Shown in pieces: positions 27,793-37,691 of a stretch of 64,000 bases of DNA (positions are counted from its first letter, which is position 1; each line of letters starts with the position of its first letter). The position numbers and the translations under genes were made by a program. This DNA comes from Pigmentibacter ruber. Lineage in GTDB: Bacteria; Bdellovibrionota_B; Oligoflexia; Silvanigrellales; Silvanigrellaceae. The stretch lies in contig NZ_WSSC01000001.1 of assembly GCF_009792895.1 (NCBI RefSeq), positions 496,001 to 560,000 of the forward strand. The letters are read 5' to 3'. The notes under the pieces were generated by a model. The model saw only the letters and a program-made list of their open reading frames with translations. It was not told the origin of the DNA and did no database searches.

Positions 27793-30636
27793 ATGGCTAG
27801 CAAACAAGAAGCAGCATTTCAAGAATATATCGATGAATGTCAGGAAATGCTTGAAAGAATTTCAACAAGTCTAAATGAAATTCAAAAAAATGGAATGAAA
27901 AAAGAACTTCTTGCTTCTATATATAGAGATATTCATACCATTAAAGGTTCTGCTCAATTATTTGGTTTTATGCGAATAGGGCAATTTGCACATGCACTTG
28001 AAACTTGTTTAGACCCTGTTCGGAAAGAAAAGTTACCTTTTTCAAAAGAATTAATAGATTGCATTTTTATAGGCTTAGATTTTATAGAAATTGCTTTAGT
28101 TAGTATAAAGAGTTCAAATAAAGAACCAAGTCAAAGCAAAGAACTTGATAAACTATTGTTTCAGTTTTTTAATTCAATAGAATTTAATTTTATAAAAACA
28201 CAACCCCTTGTAAAGGAAGTAATGTTATATGCCGATAAACCAGGGACTTTAGGCAATAAAATTAATATTTCAGAAAGAGTTGAGCAAGTGAGCAGCAATA
28301 AAGATGAAAATAATGGATTTGGATTTTTTACGGAAACTGTTCCTAAAGCAAGCAGTAATGTAGCAATGGAAAATAAAATTCAAGAGAATAATTTACAAAA
28401 TGTGAAAAAAGAAGAACAATTCCAAAAAAATCAACAAACTGTTGCTAATAGTTTAGAGAATAAAGAAATTAAAAAAGTTATCGTTGAGGATAATGCTAAT
28501 GAAACAATTCGGGTGCAAGTAGGTTTATTAAATAGTTTAATGAATTTAGTAGGTGAATTGGTTTTAATTCGCAATCAACTCCTTCAGCATGCAAAAGAAA
28601 ACGATGAAGATCAAGAATTTTTAAAGATGAGTCAAAGATTAAATATTTTAACTGCTGAATTGCAAACAGAAGTTATGAAAACGCGGATGCAACCTATTGG
28701 TAATATACTAACAGTTTATTCAAGAGTTGTTCGTGATTTATCAAGAGAGCTTGAGAAAAAAATTGATCTTCAATTACATGGGGTAGAAACAGAATTAGAC
28801 AAAACAGTTATTGAAGCCGTTAAAGATCCTTTAATGCATATAGTACGTAATGCAATAGATCATGGAATAGAAACAGTAGAAGAAAGAAAAAAACAAGGAA
28901 AAAAAGAAACAGCACTAATCCAAATTAATGCTTACAATGAAAATGGACTTGTAATCATTGAAGTGATTGATGATGGGAAAGGGCTTGATATCAAAAGAAT
29001 AGGAGAAAAAGCTATAGAAAAAGGATTTGTTACAGCAGAACATTTACTTAAAATGACTGAAAAAGAAATTCAAATGTTTATTTTTTACCCTGGGTTTTCA
29101 ACGGCGACGACAGTTTCCAATATTTCAGGAAGAGGTGTTGGAATGGATGTTGTTAAAACGAATATTGAAAAAATAGGTGGAGTAGTAGACTTATTTAGTA
29201 CACAAGGACTAGGAACAACTGTTATCATTAAAATTCCGTTAAGTTTAGCAATTCTGCCAGCACTTATTGTAAAAGCAAATGCACAAAAATTTGCAATTCC
29301 ACAAACTAAATTAGTTGAACTAATTATGATTGATGGAACAGAACAAAATGCTGAAAAAATTGAATCTCTTCAAGGTAACATGGTTTTTCGTCTCAGAGGA
29401 AAGCTAATTCCAATTATTTCTCTTTCTGAAATTTTATTTTCTAAAAAAGTTGATGTGGCTTTTATTGAAAAAAGCATAACAAATGTCGTTATATTAAATG
29501 CAGATAATTTTTTATTTGGATTAATTGTAGATGATATTGATGATTCTGCTGATATTGTAGTAAAACCACTGACCCAATTTTTAAAAGAGCTAAAAGTATT
29601 TTCAGGTGCTTCTATAATGGGCGATGGCTCTGTTGCTTTGACATTAGATGTATTAGGAATTGCTACAAGAGCGCATATCTCTTTAGAAAGTTCAGAAGAT
29701 AAAAAGACTACTTTAATTAAAAGTAAAATTTCAAATTATTATCATCAAGATTCAAGTGAATATTTATTAATTGATGTGGGTGCTCCTGGACATTATGCAG
29801 TTCCTTTAACTCTTGTAAACAGAATAGAAGAATTTGAGAAAACAGCCTTCGAATTTTCTGGAGAACAAAAGGTTATTCGTTATCGTGAATCATTGCTACC
29901 AATTTTTTCATTGCCACAGTTTCTTAATTTACAGTTTGAAGCGCCTAATAAACTCGATACAACAAGAATACCAATTATTGTTGTGAAGAAAAGTGAAAAT
30001 TTTTACGGAATAGAAGTTAATGCAGTACATGATATAGTTGAAGTAACAAGTAAGATAAATCAATCCATAAAAGATAGACTAGGAATATTAGGAACAATAG
30101 CAACTGATAATAATATTATTGTTGTAGCAGATATCTTAAATATGATTGAAATTTTAAAAGAGAAAATTCAAGTAGGACATGTAAAAAAAGCGAATGAATT
30201 AAAAGAAGATATGAAAGAAAAAGATTTAAAATCACAGCGTATTAATTGTAGAATTTTATATGCAGAAGATAGTTCATTTTTTAGAAATTATGTAAAAACA
30301 GTTTTAGAAGATGCTGGTTTTATTGTTGATACTGCCTTTGATGGTGCCATAGCACTTGATATGTTAGAAAAAGCACCAAAAAACCATTACTGTTTTATTT
30401 TGTCTGATATTGAAATGCCACAAATGGATGGATTAGAATTTGCTAGAAGAGTGAAAGGGAATAATTCACTAGCTCATTTACCTATGATGGCAATAACAAC
30501 AAAATTTAGCAGCAAAGATATTGAAGAAGGTAAAAAAGCCGGATTTTTAAATTATATGGAAAAATTAAATGCTGAGAAAATGATAAAAGAAATAGATGAA
30601 ATAGTCTTAAAAAATGTAACTGCCAGCGGAGAGTAA
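27793..30636 (+). CDS. cheA: CheA histidine kinase with a C-terminal receiver domain
   Basis: A 947-residue hybrid. The Hpt domain is at the N-terminus with H48 in DIHTIKGSAQ. A variable linker (~150-240) is followed by canonical dimerisation (LMNLVGELVLIRNQL, MKTRMQPIGN), the HATPase domain (TELDKTVIE, HIVRNAIDHGIE, IDDGKGLD, YPGFSTA, GRGVGMDVVK), two CheW-like domains and a receiver (YAEDSSFFRNY, phosphorylated Asp in ILSDIEMPQMDG) over the last ~125 residues. All kinase motifs are intact. The terminal receiver probably acts as a phosphate sink or gates the kinase, as in FrzE-type proteins. One base separates its stop from the cheW start. Confidence 0.95.
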   Translation: MASKQEAAFQEYIDECQEMLERISTSLNEIQKNGMKKELLASIYRDIHTIKGSAQLFGFMRIGQFAHALETCLDPVRKEKLPFSKELIDCIFIGLDFIEIALVSIKSSNKEPSQSKELDKLLFQFFNSIEFNFIKTQPLVKEVMLYADKPGTLGNKINISERVEQVSSNKDENNGFGFFTETVPKASSNVAMENKIQENNLQNVKKEEQFQKNQQTVANSLENKEIKKVIVEDNANETIRVQVGLLNSLMNLVGELVLIRNQLLQHAKENDEDQEFLKMSQRLNILTAELQTEVMKTRMQPIGNILTVYSRVVRDLSRELEKKIDLQLHGVETELDKTVIEAVKDPLMHIVRNAIDHGIETVEERKKQGKKETALIQINAYNENGLVIIEVIDDGKGLDIKRIGEKAIEKGFVTAEHLLKMTEKEIQMFIFYPGFSTATTVSNISGRGVGMDVVKTNIEKIGGVVDLFSTQGLGTTVIIKIPLSLAILPALIVKANAQKFAIPQTKLVELIMIDGTEQNAEKIESLQGNMVFRLRGKLIPIISLSEILFSKKVDVAFIEKSITNVVILNADNFLFGLIVDDIDDSADIVVKPLTQFLKELKVFSGASIMGDGSVALTLDVLGIATRAHISLESSEDKKTTLIKSKISNYYHQDSSEYLLIDVGAPGHYAVPLTLVNRIEEFEKTAFEFSGEQKVIRYRESLLPIFSLPQFLNLQFEAPNKLDTTRIPIIVVKKSENFYGIEVNAVHDIVEVTSKINQSIKDRLGILGTIATDNNIIVVADILNMIEILKEKIQVGHVKKANELKEDMKEKDLKSQRINCRILYAEDSSFFRNYVKTVLEDAGFIVDTAFDGAIALDMLEKAPKNHYCFILSDIEMPQMDGLEFARRVKGNNSLAHLPMMAITTKFSSKDIEEGKKAGFLNYMEKLNAEKMIKEIDEIVLKNVTASGE

Positions 30637-30637
30637 T

Positions 30638-31126
30638 ATGTCTAGTAATTTAGAGCTCAGCAATTCTGAGCAAAAAAATTCAATACTACATACTGAAACC
30701 AAGCAGTTTTCATCATTTTATTTAGACAATAAATTATATGGTATAGAAGTAAATAGAGTTCAAGAAGTCGTGCGTTCTATGTTAATGACAACTATTCCTT
30801 TAGCTCCTGATTATGTAAGAGGATTAATTAATTTACGTGGACAAGTTGCAACTGCAATTGGATTAAGACATTTATTTGGTTTTTTGGATGCTATGCCAAA
30901 TGAATTTATTAATATTGTTTGTAAACTAGATGGTATGTTGATTTCTTTTCAAGTTGATGAAATAGGTGATGTGATTGAAGTATCTGAAAAAGATTATGAA
31001 CCAACACCACAAACAGTACCTGAGAATATTCGTGAATATATGTTAGGTGTTTACAAGATATCAAATACATTACTTAGTGCTTTAAATGTTGATAGTATAA
31101 TTAAATTTTTAAATAAAAAAAATTAA
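30638..31126 (+). CDS. cheW: Chemotaxis coupling protein CheW
   Basis: A 162-residue single CheW domain joining receptors to CheA. The start of the domain (FSSFYLDNKLYGIEVNRVQEVV), PDYVRGLINLRGQVATAIGLR and a C-terminal LLSALNVDSII are typical. The first ~25 residues are a polar extension. GGAGAG precedes the ATG, and the start follows the cheA stop by one base, so the pair is coupled. Confidence 0.96.
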   Translation: MSSNLELSNSEQKNSILHTETKQFSSFYLDNKLYGIEVNRVQEVVRSMLMTTIPLAPDYVRGLINLRGQVATAIGLRHLFGFLDAMPNEFINIVCKLDGMLISFQVDEIGDVIEVSEKDYEPTPQTVPENIREYMLGVYKISNTLLSALNVDSIIKFLNKKN

Positions 31127-31143
31127 CTTTGTAGGGTGTTTTC

Positions 31144-32223
31144 ATGCGTGTATTGGTTGTAGATGATTCGGTAGTTTTTCGCTCGCAAATAAAATCTGCA
31201 TTGGAAGAAAATAGTGAAATAGTTGTTGTTGCAGTTGCAGCAAACGGAAAAATAGCAATTGAAAAAATTGAACAAAATGTTGTTGATGTTGTAATACTAG
31301 ATCTGGAAATGCCTGTCATGGACGGTATGCAGACCCTCGAAGAAATGCGCAAACGCAATTTACAACAAAAAGTAATCATCTTTGCAGCACCCACAGGTGA
31401 AGGAATTGATCTTGCTTTTCGTGCATTAAAAGCAGGTGCTTCTGATTTTATTGCAAAACCAGCATCAACAACAGGCTCTTTGGAAGAGGCATTAGATGGC
31501 ATTAAAAAAGAATTAATTCCAAAAGTTCTGCAATTTAAAGGAAAATTAGCAGGACAATTTAATCAAGAGAAAAAAGTTTTGATTGCAAACAATTATGAAC
31601 TTCATAAACCAATTCAAAAAATAAATTTAAGTAACTTATTTTTAAAAAAACCCAAAATAATTGGTATTGGTTCTTCTACTGGTGGACCGAATGCTTTAGA
31701 AATAATTTTATCACCATTAAAAGGGAATAAATTAAATGTTCCAATTCTAATAGCTCAACATATGCCACCTAAATTTACAGAAGCGTTAGCTGAACGAATT
31801 CAATTTATTTCAGGTCATCCGTGTTTTGAAGGAAAACAAGGCGAACCTATTTCTTCAGGCAGAATTTATATTGCTCCAGGTGACTATCATATGACGGTGG
31901 AAAGAGGGACTGATGGAAACAATTATATTCGGTTAGATCAGGGGCCAAAAAGAAATTCAGTACGTCCCGCTGTGGATAATTTGTTTGAATCTTTATCTTC
32001 AAATTATGGGAATGCCTGTTCAGTTTTTGTCCTTACGGGGATGGGTGAGGATGGAATGGTTGGAGCGCAAGCTATAAAATCAAGTGCAGGAACAGTTATC
32101 ATTCAGGATCAGGCTTCCTCGACTGTTTGGGGAATGCCTGGGGCGGTATATGCCTCTGGAAATTTTGATATGATGAGTAGTGTTGAAGAGTGTGGACAAT
32201 TTTTATTAAAAATGGTTGAGTAA
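31144..32223 (+). CDS. cheB: Chemotaxis protein-glutamate methylesterase CheB
   Basis: A 359-residue protein with a receiver domain (VVDDSVVFRSQ, phosphorylated Asp in VVILDLEMPVMDG, Lys in FIAKPAS) joined by a linker to the methylesterase domain. The catalytic triad is visible: Ser in GIGSSTGGPNAL, His in AQHMPPKFT and Asp in TGMGEDGMVGA. It removes methyl groups from receptors and opposes CheR encoded two genes later. It starts 17 bp after cheW. In the receiver the switch residue region reads IFAAPTGEG, slightly unlike typical CheB. Confidence 0.96.
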   Translation: MRVLVVDDSVVFRSQIKSALEENSEIVVVAVAANGKIAIEKIEQNVVDVVILDLEMPVMDGMQTLEEMRKRNLQQKVIIFAAPTGEGIDLAFRALKAGASDFIAKPASTTGSLEEALDGIKKELIPKVLQFKGKLAGQFNQEKKVLIANNYELHKPIQKINLSNLFLKKPKIIGIGSSTGGPNALEIILSPLKGNKLNVPILIAQHMPPKFTEALAERIQFISGHPCFEGKQGEPISSGRIYIAPGDYHMTVERGTDGNNYIRLDQGPKRNSVRPAVDNLFESLSSNYGNACSVFVLTGMGEDGMVGAQAIKSSAGTVIIQDQASSTVWGMPGAVYASGNFDMMSSVEECGQFLLKMVE

Positions 32224-32234
32224 AGGAGCAATCG

Positions 32235-33080
32235 GTGCTTTTTAGTCAATATTTATTAGACAAACAACTTCTTTCTCCTGAGCAGGTTTTAGCAATTATG
32301 CTTGAACAAATAACTTCAGTGCCTTCAGTGCCTGAAATTATTGATGAACATAGTTTGTTACCCAAAAAAGATCTTCTGGATATTTTATTCCGTCAACAAA
32401 TTCATAATAAAGATTTTTTAACTTCTTCGTATGAATTAGGTTTAATGAAACAAGAGATATTAGAAAAAATAATGGCAAAAGTTGCAGTGAAACAAAAATC
32501 TTTTACAGAAATTGCTTTAGAAAAAGGCTATATTACAAGTGAAATTCTTTCAAAGGAAGCAGTAAATTATTCTGAACTATTAACAAATAAAAAAATAAAT
32601 AGCCAAAATACAGAAAATAAAGCCGTCATAAGCGATAACAGTAATAATAGTTTAAAACCCCTGAATGGGGTAAATAAATCAATGCTTGTTGAATATTTAA
32701 ATTGCTTTGAGCAATCTGTCAAGCCTTGTTTGATAACACTAATTGAAAAATACAGAAATAATGAAGTAGCAGAAGATAAAAATTATGCAGAAATAAAAAA
32801 GGTTCAGGCTGAATTTGTTACAGCAAAAGCAGCAGCAAATTTTATTAATGCAAAAATATCAGAAAATATTTCTTCTGATTGTGGGAAATTTCTTGAAAAT
32901 TTAATGAATAAAAAAATAAAAATAGATAAAGAAAATCTTCTAAACTTTCTAACTATCGCGCTTGAAATATTAACAAATTTATATAACTCTTTAAAAAAGG
33001 ATGGAAAAGAGCAAGATAGTGAAAATTCACTCCAAGATAAAATTAAATTGCTTTACTCAATTATAGGTCAAAACCTATGA
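32235..33080 (+). CDS. Unrecognised chemotaxis-operon protein
   Basis: A 281-residue soluble protein between cheB and cheR. The start is GTG with AAGGAG (32224-32228) six bases before it. Residues 1-~110 contain repeated helical motifs of the form LLxxxxLxxILxxQ / LxxKGYIT, recalling the N-terminal MshEN/GspE-type repeats but too diverged to assign. Residues ~110-140 are a polar linker, and ~145-281 form a long helical bundle rich in Lys/Glu. No catalytic motif is seen. Its fixed position between CheB and CheR implies a role in receptor adaptation or array assembly, which is an inference. Confidence 0.65.
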   Translation: MLFSQYLLDKQLLSPEQVLAIMLEQITSVPSVPEIIDEHSLLPKKDLLDILFRQQIHNKDFLTSSYELGLMKQEILEKIMAKVAVKQKSFTEIALEKGYITSEILSKEAVNYSELLTNKKINSQNTENKAVISDNSNNSLKPLNGVNKSMLVEYLNCFEQSVKPCLITLIEKYRNNEVAEDKNYAEIKKVQAEFVTAKAAANFINAKISENISSDCGKFLENLMNKKIKIDKENLLNFLTIALEILTNLYNSLKKDGKEQDSENSLQDKIKLLYSIIGQNL

Positions 33081-33093
33081 AGGGAACCTTGCT

Positions 33094-33942
33094 TTGAACA
33101 TGGAAAATTATAAAGATCATCTATTAAATTATTTTTCGACAGTCATAGAAAATGAAACTGGAATTATTTATGACAATTCCAACAAATATCTGTTACTTTC
33201 AAGAGTCCAATCGCTGATAAAACAATTAAATTTTAATAGTATAGATTCCCTTTGGAATGATATTCAAACGAATGGATTAAATAGACAACTTAAAGATTTA
33301 TTGCTAGATATGGCAACAAATAATGAAACATCATTTTTTCGTGATTCAAAACTGTTTGATTTTTTAAAGAATGTTTATGTTCCAAAAATTATGGCGAATG
33401 CAAATAAAATTAAAATTTGGTGCGCCGCCACAAGCACAGGGCAAGAACCTTATTCTATTGCTATGATTATGAATGAATTAAAAGAGCAAGGAATTTATAA
33501 GTCTTACGAAATATTTGGAACTGACATAAGTGACAGAGTATTAAAGCAAGCAAAAAGTGGAATTTATTCATTGCTTGAAGTACAAAGAGGATTGTCTAGT
33601 CAATACCTTGCAAAATATTTTGATGAAATACATATAGATGGTTCATCATCTCCTTCATATAAAATCAAACCAGAATTATCAGCTTTTATGACTTTTAAGC
33701 AGTTGAATTTGTTACAAAGCTGGCCAATGACGGAACCTTTTGACATTATTTTTTGTCGTAATGTTTTAATTTATCAAAGCATAGAAAATAAAAAAAGTGT
33801 AATTTCAAGATTTTCTCGTTTACTTAATCCAAATGGATATTTAGTATTAGGTGGTGCAGAAAGCATTTTACAACTTTCTGATGATTATGAAATAGAATCT
33901 TATGAAAATACAACAGTCCATAGGTTGAAAAGTAAACAATAG
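33094..33942 (+). CDS. cheR: Chemotaxis receptor methyltransferase CheR
   Basis: A 282-residue SAM-dependent methyltransferase of receptor glutamates. The N-terminal helical domain has MATNNETSFFRDSKLFDFL; the catalytic domain has the SAM motif KIWCAATSTGQEPYSIAM, FGTDISDRVLKQAKSGIY, and FDIIFCRNVLIYQS followed by GYLVLGGAES. AGGGA (33081-33085) lies 8 bp before a TTG at 33094 and 14 bp before an ATG at 33100, so the TTG is taken as the start; the ATG would remove two residues. Confidence 0.95.
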   Translation: MNMENYKDHLLNYFSTVIENETGIIYDNSNKYLLLSRVQSLIKQLNFNSIDSLWNDIQTNGLNRQLKDLLLDMATNNETSFFRDSKLFDFLKNVYVPKIMANANKIKIWCAATSTGQEPYSIAMIMNELKEQGIYKSYEIFGTDISDRVLKQAKSGIYSLLEVQRGLSSQYLAKYFDEIHIDGSSSPSYKIKPELSAFMTFKQLNLLQSWPMTEPFDIIFCRNVLIYQSIENKKSVISRFSRLLNPNGYLVLGGAESILQLSDDYEIESYENTTVHRLKSKQ

Positions 33943-33951
33943 GAAGGATGG

Positions 33952-34956
33952 ATGGATAAACTTTCTTTTGAAAAAGAATTAATAAATACTTTTATTTCAG
34001 AAACAAAAGAAATGTTAGATGAAACTGAAGCTATTTTTATGCAGCTAGAGAAAAATCCACAAGATTTTTCTCATATGGATAAATTGCTGCGTTTTTTACA
34101 TACGATAAAAGGGTCTGCGGGTGTTGTTGGTATTGATGGAATTGTCAAATTTACGCATGTATTTGAAACATTACTAATTGAAATTAAAAATAAAAAAATA
34201 GAATTGTCACAAGGTATTTTAGATACTCTTTTAAATGGAAATGATAATTTAAAACAAGCCATTAATGGGATAGATAAGGATATTAATTTTGAGTTAAAAT
34301 TTTTGCATGAACCTTTAACTAAAATAGGAAATATACTACACAGTAAGAACTTAAAACTTGAAGAAAATACAAAAACTTTCCAAGAAGAAGTAAAAAAAGT
34401 AAAAGGGAATGTTTTAGTAATTGACGATGAAAATGAAATTGCCGAATTTATAAAGCAAGTAATTGAGAAAGAGAATTATTTTGTTGTGACAAAAGAAAAT
34501 GGCTTTGAAGCGTTGGAATATTTAAAACAAAATGAAATAGATGTTATTTTTACAGATTTAAAAATGCCAAAAATGGACGGATTTGTTTTTACAGAACATT
34601 TAAGAGAGATTAATCTTTATATTCCAGTTATACTTGTATCTGGAAATTTAGATTTAGATTATGCAAAAAATTTCTTGCGGTTAGGAGTTACCGATTTTAT
34701 AGAAAAACCATTTAAATTTCTTGATATTCTTTTAGTTCTTGAAAAAGCAATGAAAACAAGAAATATGTGGAAAGAATTATTGAAAATATCGAAGGCATGT
34801 TTTAAGACTTTTGTTTATGTGCAAAAACTTGATACACTATTAAATTCTTCTGAAAATAATAATCAATATTTAACTGATAGACAAATTTTACAGCAGTGTC
34901 TTGATGAAATAAAAAGTGCCACAACTAAACTGCTTAATTTTGAAAAAGAAAAGTAA
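33952..34956 (+). CDS. Hpt-receiver signalling protein
   Basis: A 334-residue protein closing the che operon. The N-terminal Hpt domain has the phosphorylated His in RFLHTIKGSAGVVG, followed by a linker and a receiver (~145-265) with VIDDENE, phosphorylated Asp in VIFTDLKMPKMDG, VSGN at the switch position and FIEKPFKF. The last ~65 residues are helical and unassigned. Having both a His and an Asp phosphate acceptor, it could act as a relay or sink for the two CheA proteins. GGAAGG precedes the ATG. Confidence 0.9.
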   Translation: MDKLSFEKELINTFISETKEMLDETEAIFMQLEKNPQDFSHMDKLLRFLHTIKGSAGVVGIDGIVKFTHVFETLLIEIKNKKIELSQGILDTLLNGNDNLKQAINGIDKDINFELKFLHEPLTKIGNILHSKNLKLEENTKTFQEEVKKVKGNVLVIDDENEIAEFIKQVIEKENYFVVTKENGFEALEYLKQNEIDVIFTDLKMPKMDGFVFTEHLREINLYIPVILVSGNLDLDYAKNFLRLGVTDFIEKPFKFLDILLVLEKAMKTRNMWKELLKISKACFKTFVYVQKLDTLLNSSENNNQYLTDRQILQQCLDEIKSATTKLLNFEKEK

Positions 34957-34978
34957 ATAATTGAAAACTAAAAAATCT

Positions 34979-35012
34979 ATAAAAGCAAAAAAGTTAGGTT
35001 TTTTACTTTTAT
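34979..35012. terminator. Bidirectional terminator between che and plsB
   Basis: A 14-bp stem with a single mismatch (arms 34979-34992 and 34999-35012) around the loop GTTAGG, with A6 in one arm and T6 in the other. It lies between the converging che operon and plsB and would stop transcripts in both directions. Confidence 0.75.
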
Positions 35013-35025
35013 AAAAACAAATTAA

Positions 35026-37674
35026 CTATGACGTAACATAATTTGACCATAATGATACATTTAGAAAATGGGTAAGGCCAGAAATTACAGTTGGATTTAA
35101 AGATAGTTTTTGGTTTTCGCGTGGGGTAAACATACCTGCTTTATATAACGATTCAAACGCTCTTTGAGAAAATACTTTTGAGAATATTGGTGGCTGATAA
35201 GCTATTGTTCTTAAGTAAGCTGCTGAATGAGTGGTAATTGCTTTTTGAATTAATTCATCACGTGAAAATACGCCTTTGCTTTTTACAAGTTCAATAGCTG
35301 TTGAAAGTATAATGCCATAAAGTTCACATTCTGGTTGGATTGTTTTTGCTAAAAACTCAATAATTTCTGTATTTTTTGAATTATCTTTTTGCAAGCAAAA
35401 TTCAGTAAAATCGGCATTAGGTAATAGAAGTCCCATTTTGGTAAAAATATTCAAGCAAGACTTAGTAATTGTTTCACTCGAAGTTGATTGATCCCAAAAT
35501 AATTCATCCTGCCATATTTTTCGAAACGAATTGATAATAAATTGGAAATATTCAAAAGAAAAATTTTGTTTATTTTCTAGATTAATAGCTTGAGAAATAA
35601 GACCAAATGGTGTTAAAATATGAAATATTGTTCCTCTATACCACCATAAGTTCATTTCTTTATCTTCATTTTTAAGAAAGTAAATATTTCCTTCAGTTTC
35701 GTACTCTTTAAAAATAAGTTTCCAACGTTCACCCATAGTAAATAATTGTTCACTAAAGTTATGAATAGATGCTAAATTAGTATGTGATTGAGTTAAGACA
35801 ACATCTTCTGGAGAAGTATTAAATTGATTTAAATAAAACTTAATGTATTCGAAAATATTTTCTGTCTCAATACTAGTAGATAATTTCCAATTTAAATTTT
35901 TACCTAATTCATTAATTAAATAATTGATTAAAACACTTTGGAATTGCAGGTCTTCAAAAGCTATTTTTTGATTTGAATTAGCTAAAAGACAAGACGCTAA
36001 AATGGCAGTTCCAGATGCTGTAGCTGCAGAATTAATTTTTTGATTTACGTGTATTGCAATATGCTTTATTAAGCCTTGTATTTGTGGATCTCTAGTATCA
36101 ATATTATCTGGGATATTTTTCAAATCGCAAGGTAGAATCTCATTTTGTGAAGAGATATTAGGCATTTCTTTGCGGAGATTAGTAAAATAATCATTCCAAA
36201 TAGTTCCTATTCGGATAGGATCTCCAAAAGAAACATCTACACTGCCATAATTGCTAAATACTTTTCTTATTCCATTTAAAAATTGAAAGGCGTTTTCCTT
36301 TTGTTTTTTTGCGCCTTTTAGTTCTTTTGCGTAAGAATCGTCTTCCATTACTTTATCATAACCAAAGTAAACAGGTACAATATATGTATTTTCAGCTTTG
36401 CGTTGAATGACACTTTGGATACAGATATTAAGCATGCCCATTTTAGGAACTAAAAGTTTCCCAATTCTACTCCTGCCGCCTTCTTGAAAAAATTCAACTG
36501 GAAAACTATTTTGGAGTAAAAAGTTTACATATTCAGAAAATGTATGTGCGTATACTTTATTTCCAGAAAAACTTCTCCGGATAAAAAAAGCTCCACCTCT
36601 GCGCAGAATAGACCCTACAGGCCAAAAATTTAAATTTATTCCTGCAGCAATGTGTGGGACAACAAAACCTTTTTTAAATAAAACGTAGGAAAGTAGTAAA
36701 TAATCAAAATGACTACGATGACATGGCATCCAAATTATTTGTCCATCTTTTGCTATGCGTTCAATGGACTCAAAATTACGAACTCGAACCCCTTCAAATA
36801 TTTTATTCCAAACAAAATCAAACATTTTTTCTAAGGCACGAATTGTTACGTAATTATAATTTGCACCAATTTCATATATATATTTTACAATTTGTTGTTC
36901 TATTTTGATGGGATTGTCAGAGTTTGCAATAAATTTTTTAGTTGAAGAAGTGGATAAAATCCACTGACATATTTTGTCATTATCATATAAAGTAGGGCCA
37001 AAAGCTGCCGTTCTTTCTTTAGCAAATTCTATATTAAATAATCTTCGCATTTTTCTTGCAATATCTACTTCATTATCTATATTAGAATTATTTTCTATTT
37101 CATTACTAGCTAACACTTCTAAATTTGGAGATTGAAAATATTTGCCGAATGATATATTTACTTCTCCTCTATGCAAAAGTAACATAAATATTTTTTGCAA
37201 AAAATTTCCAGTTCCATCATCAGGAAAAAGGGAGCGTAATATAAATCCTTTTTCATTTCTTTCAGGAGCTCTACTCCAAAATATACTGACAGGGACAAAA
37301 ATAAATTTATCATTTTTGGCACGAGGATCATTTTTTAATAGTTTTATAAAATCAGAGAGAAAATGATCTTTGTGAAAATTAGAAAACAAAATAGAACCTG
37401 ATTTAATTGCTAATAATGCACAATAGCGAAAACGCTTAGGCTTTGCTTCTGTAACAATTTTTTTTTGCCCAAAATTTTTTAATGCTTTGTTTAGCACTAG
37501 CGTATCAAGAATAGACATTCTTGGTAAAATATAGATAATAGATTTCCCATTATGAATATCAAAAAAAGTTTCTTTAGTTACAGACTTTGGATAGATTTTA
37601 ATTCTGATAAATAAGGCTAAAGGCGAATAAAGCCAAAGCCAATTGCGAAAATGAATTCCTAATACTTTATACAT
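35026..37674 (-). CDS. plsB: Glycerol-3-phosphate 1-O-acyltransferase
   Basis: An 882-residue inner-membrane-associated enzyme that adds the first acyl chain to glycerol-3-phosphate, close in length to PlsB (~807). The HX4D motif is seen in PCHRSHFDYLLLSYVL; the glycerol-phosphate binding blocks follow (GGAFFIRRSF, FFQEGGRSRIGKLLVPKMGML and YIVPVYFGYD). The ATG at 37674 is chosen over a TTG 15 bp upstream because GGAG lies 7 bp before it. The gene starts 17 bp after panC stops and appears to be the last gene of the liv-panC-plsB unit. Confidence 0.93.
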   Translation of the reverse strand: MYKVLGIHFRNWLWLYSPLALFIRIKIYPKSVTKETFFDIHNGKSIIYILPRMSILDTLVLNKALKNFGQKKIVTEAKPKRFRYCALLAIKSGSILFSNFHKDHFLSDFIKLLKNDPRAKNDKFIFVPVSIFWSRAPERNEKGFILRSLFPDDGTGNFLQKIFMLLLHRGEVNISFGKYFQSPNLEVLASNEIENNSNIDNEVDIARKMRRLFNIEFAKERTAAFGPTLYDNDKICQWILSTSSTKKFIANSDNPIKIEQQIVKYIYEIGANYNYVTIRALEKMFDFVWNKIFEGVRVRNFESIERIAKDGQIIWMPCHRSHFDYLLLSYVLFKKGFVVPHIAAGINLNFWPVGSILRRGGAFFIRRSFSGNKVYAHTFSEYVNFLLQNSFPVEFFQEGGRSRIGKLLVPKMGMLNICIQSVIQRKAENTYIVPVYFGYDKVMEDDSYAKELKGAKKQKENAFQFLNGIRKVFSNYGSVDVSFGDPIRIGTIWNDYFTNLRKEMPNISSQNEILPCDLKNIPDNIDTRDPQIQGLIKHIAIHVNQKINSAATASGTAILASCLLANSNQKIAFEDLQFQSVLINYLINELGKNLNWKLSTSIETENIFEYIKFYLNQFNTSPEDVVLTQSHTNLASIHNFSEQLFTMGERWKLIFKEYETEGNIYFLKNEDKEMNLWWYRGTIFHILTPFGLISQAINLENKQNFSFEYFQFIINSFRKIWQDELFWDQSTSSETITKSCLNIFTKMGLLLPNADFTEFCLQKDNSKNTEIIEFLAKTIQPECELYGIILSTAIELVKSKGVFSRDELIQKAITTHSAAYLRTIAYQPPIFSKVFSQRAFESLYKAGMFTPRENQKLSLNPTVISGLTHFLNVSLWSNYVTS

Positions 37675-37691
37675 ATTTTTACTCCACAAAA

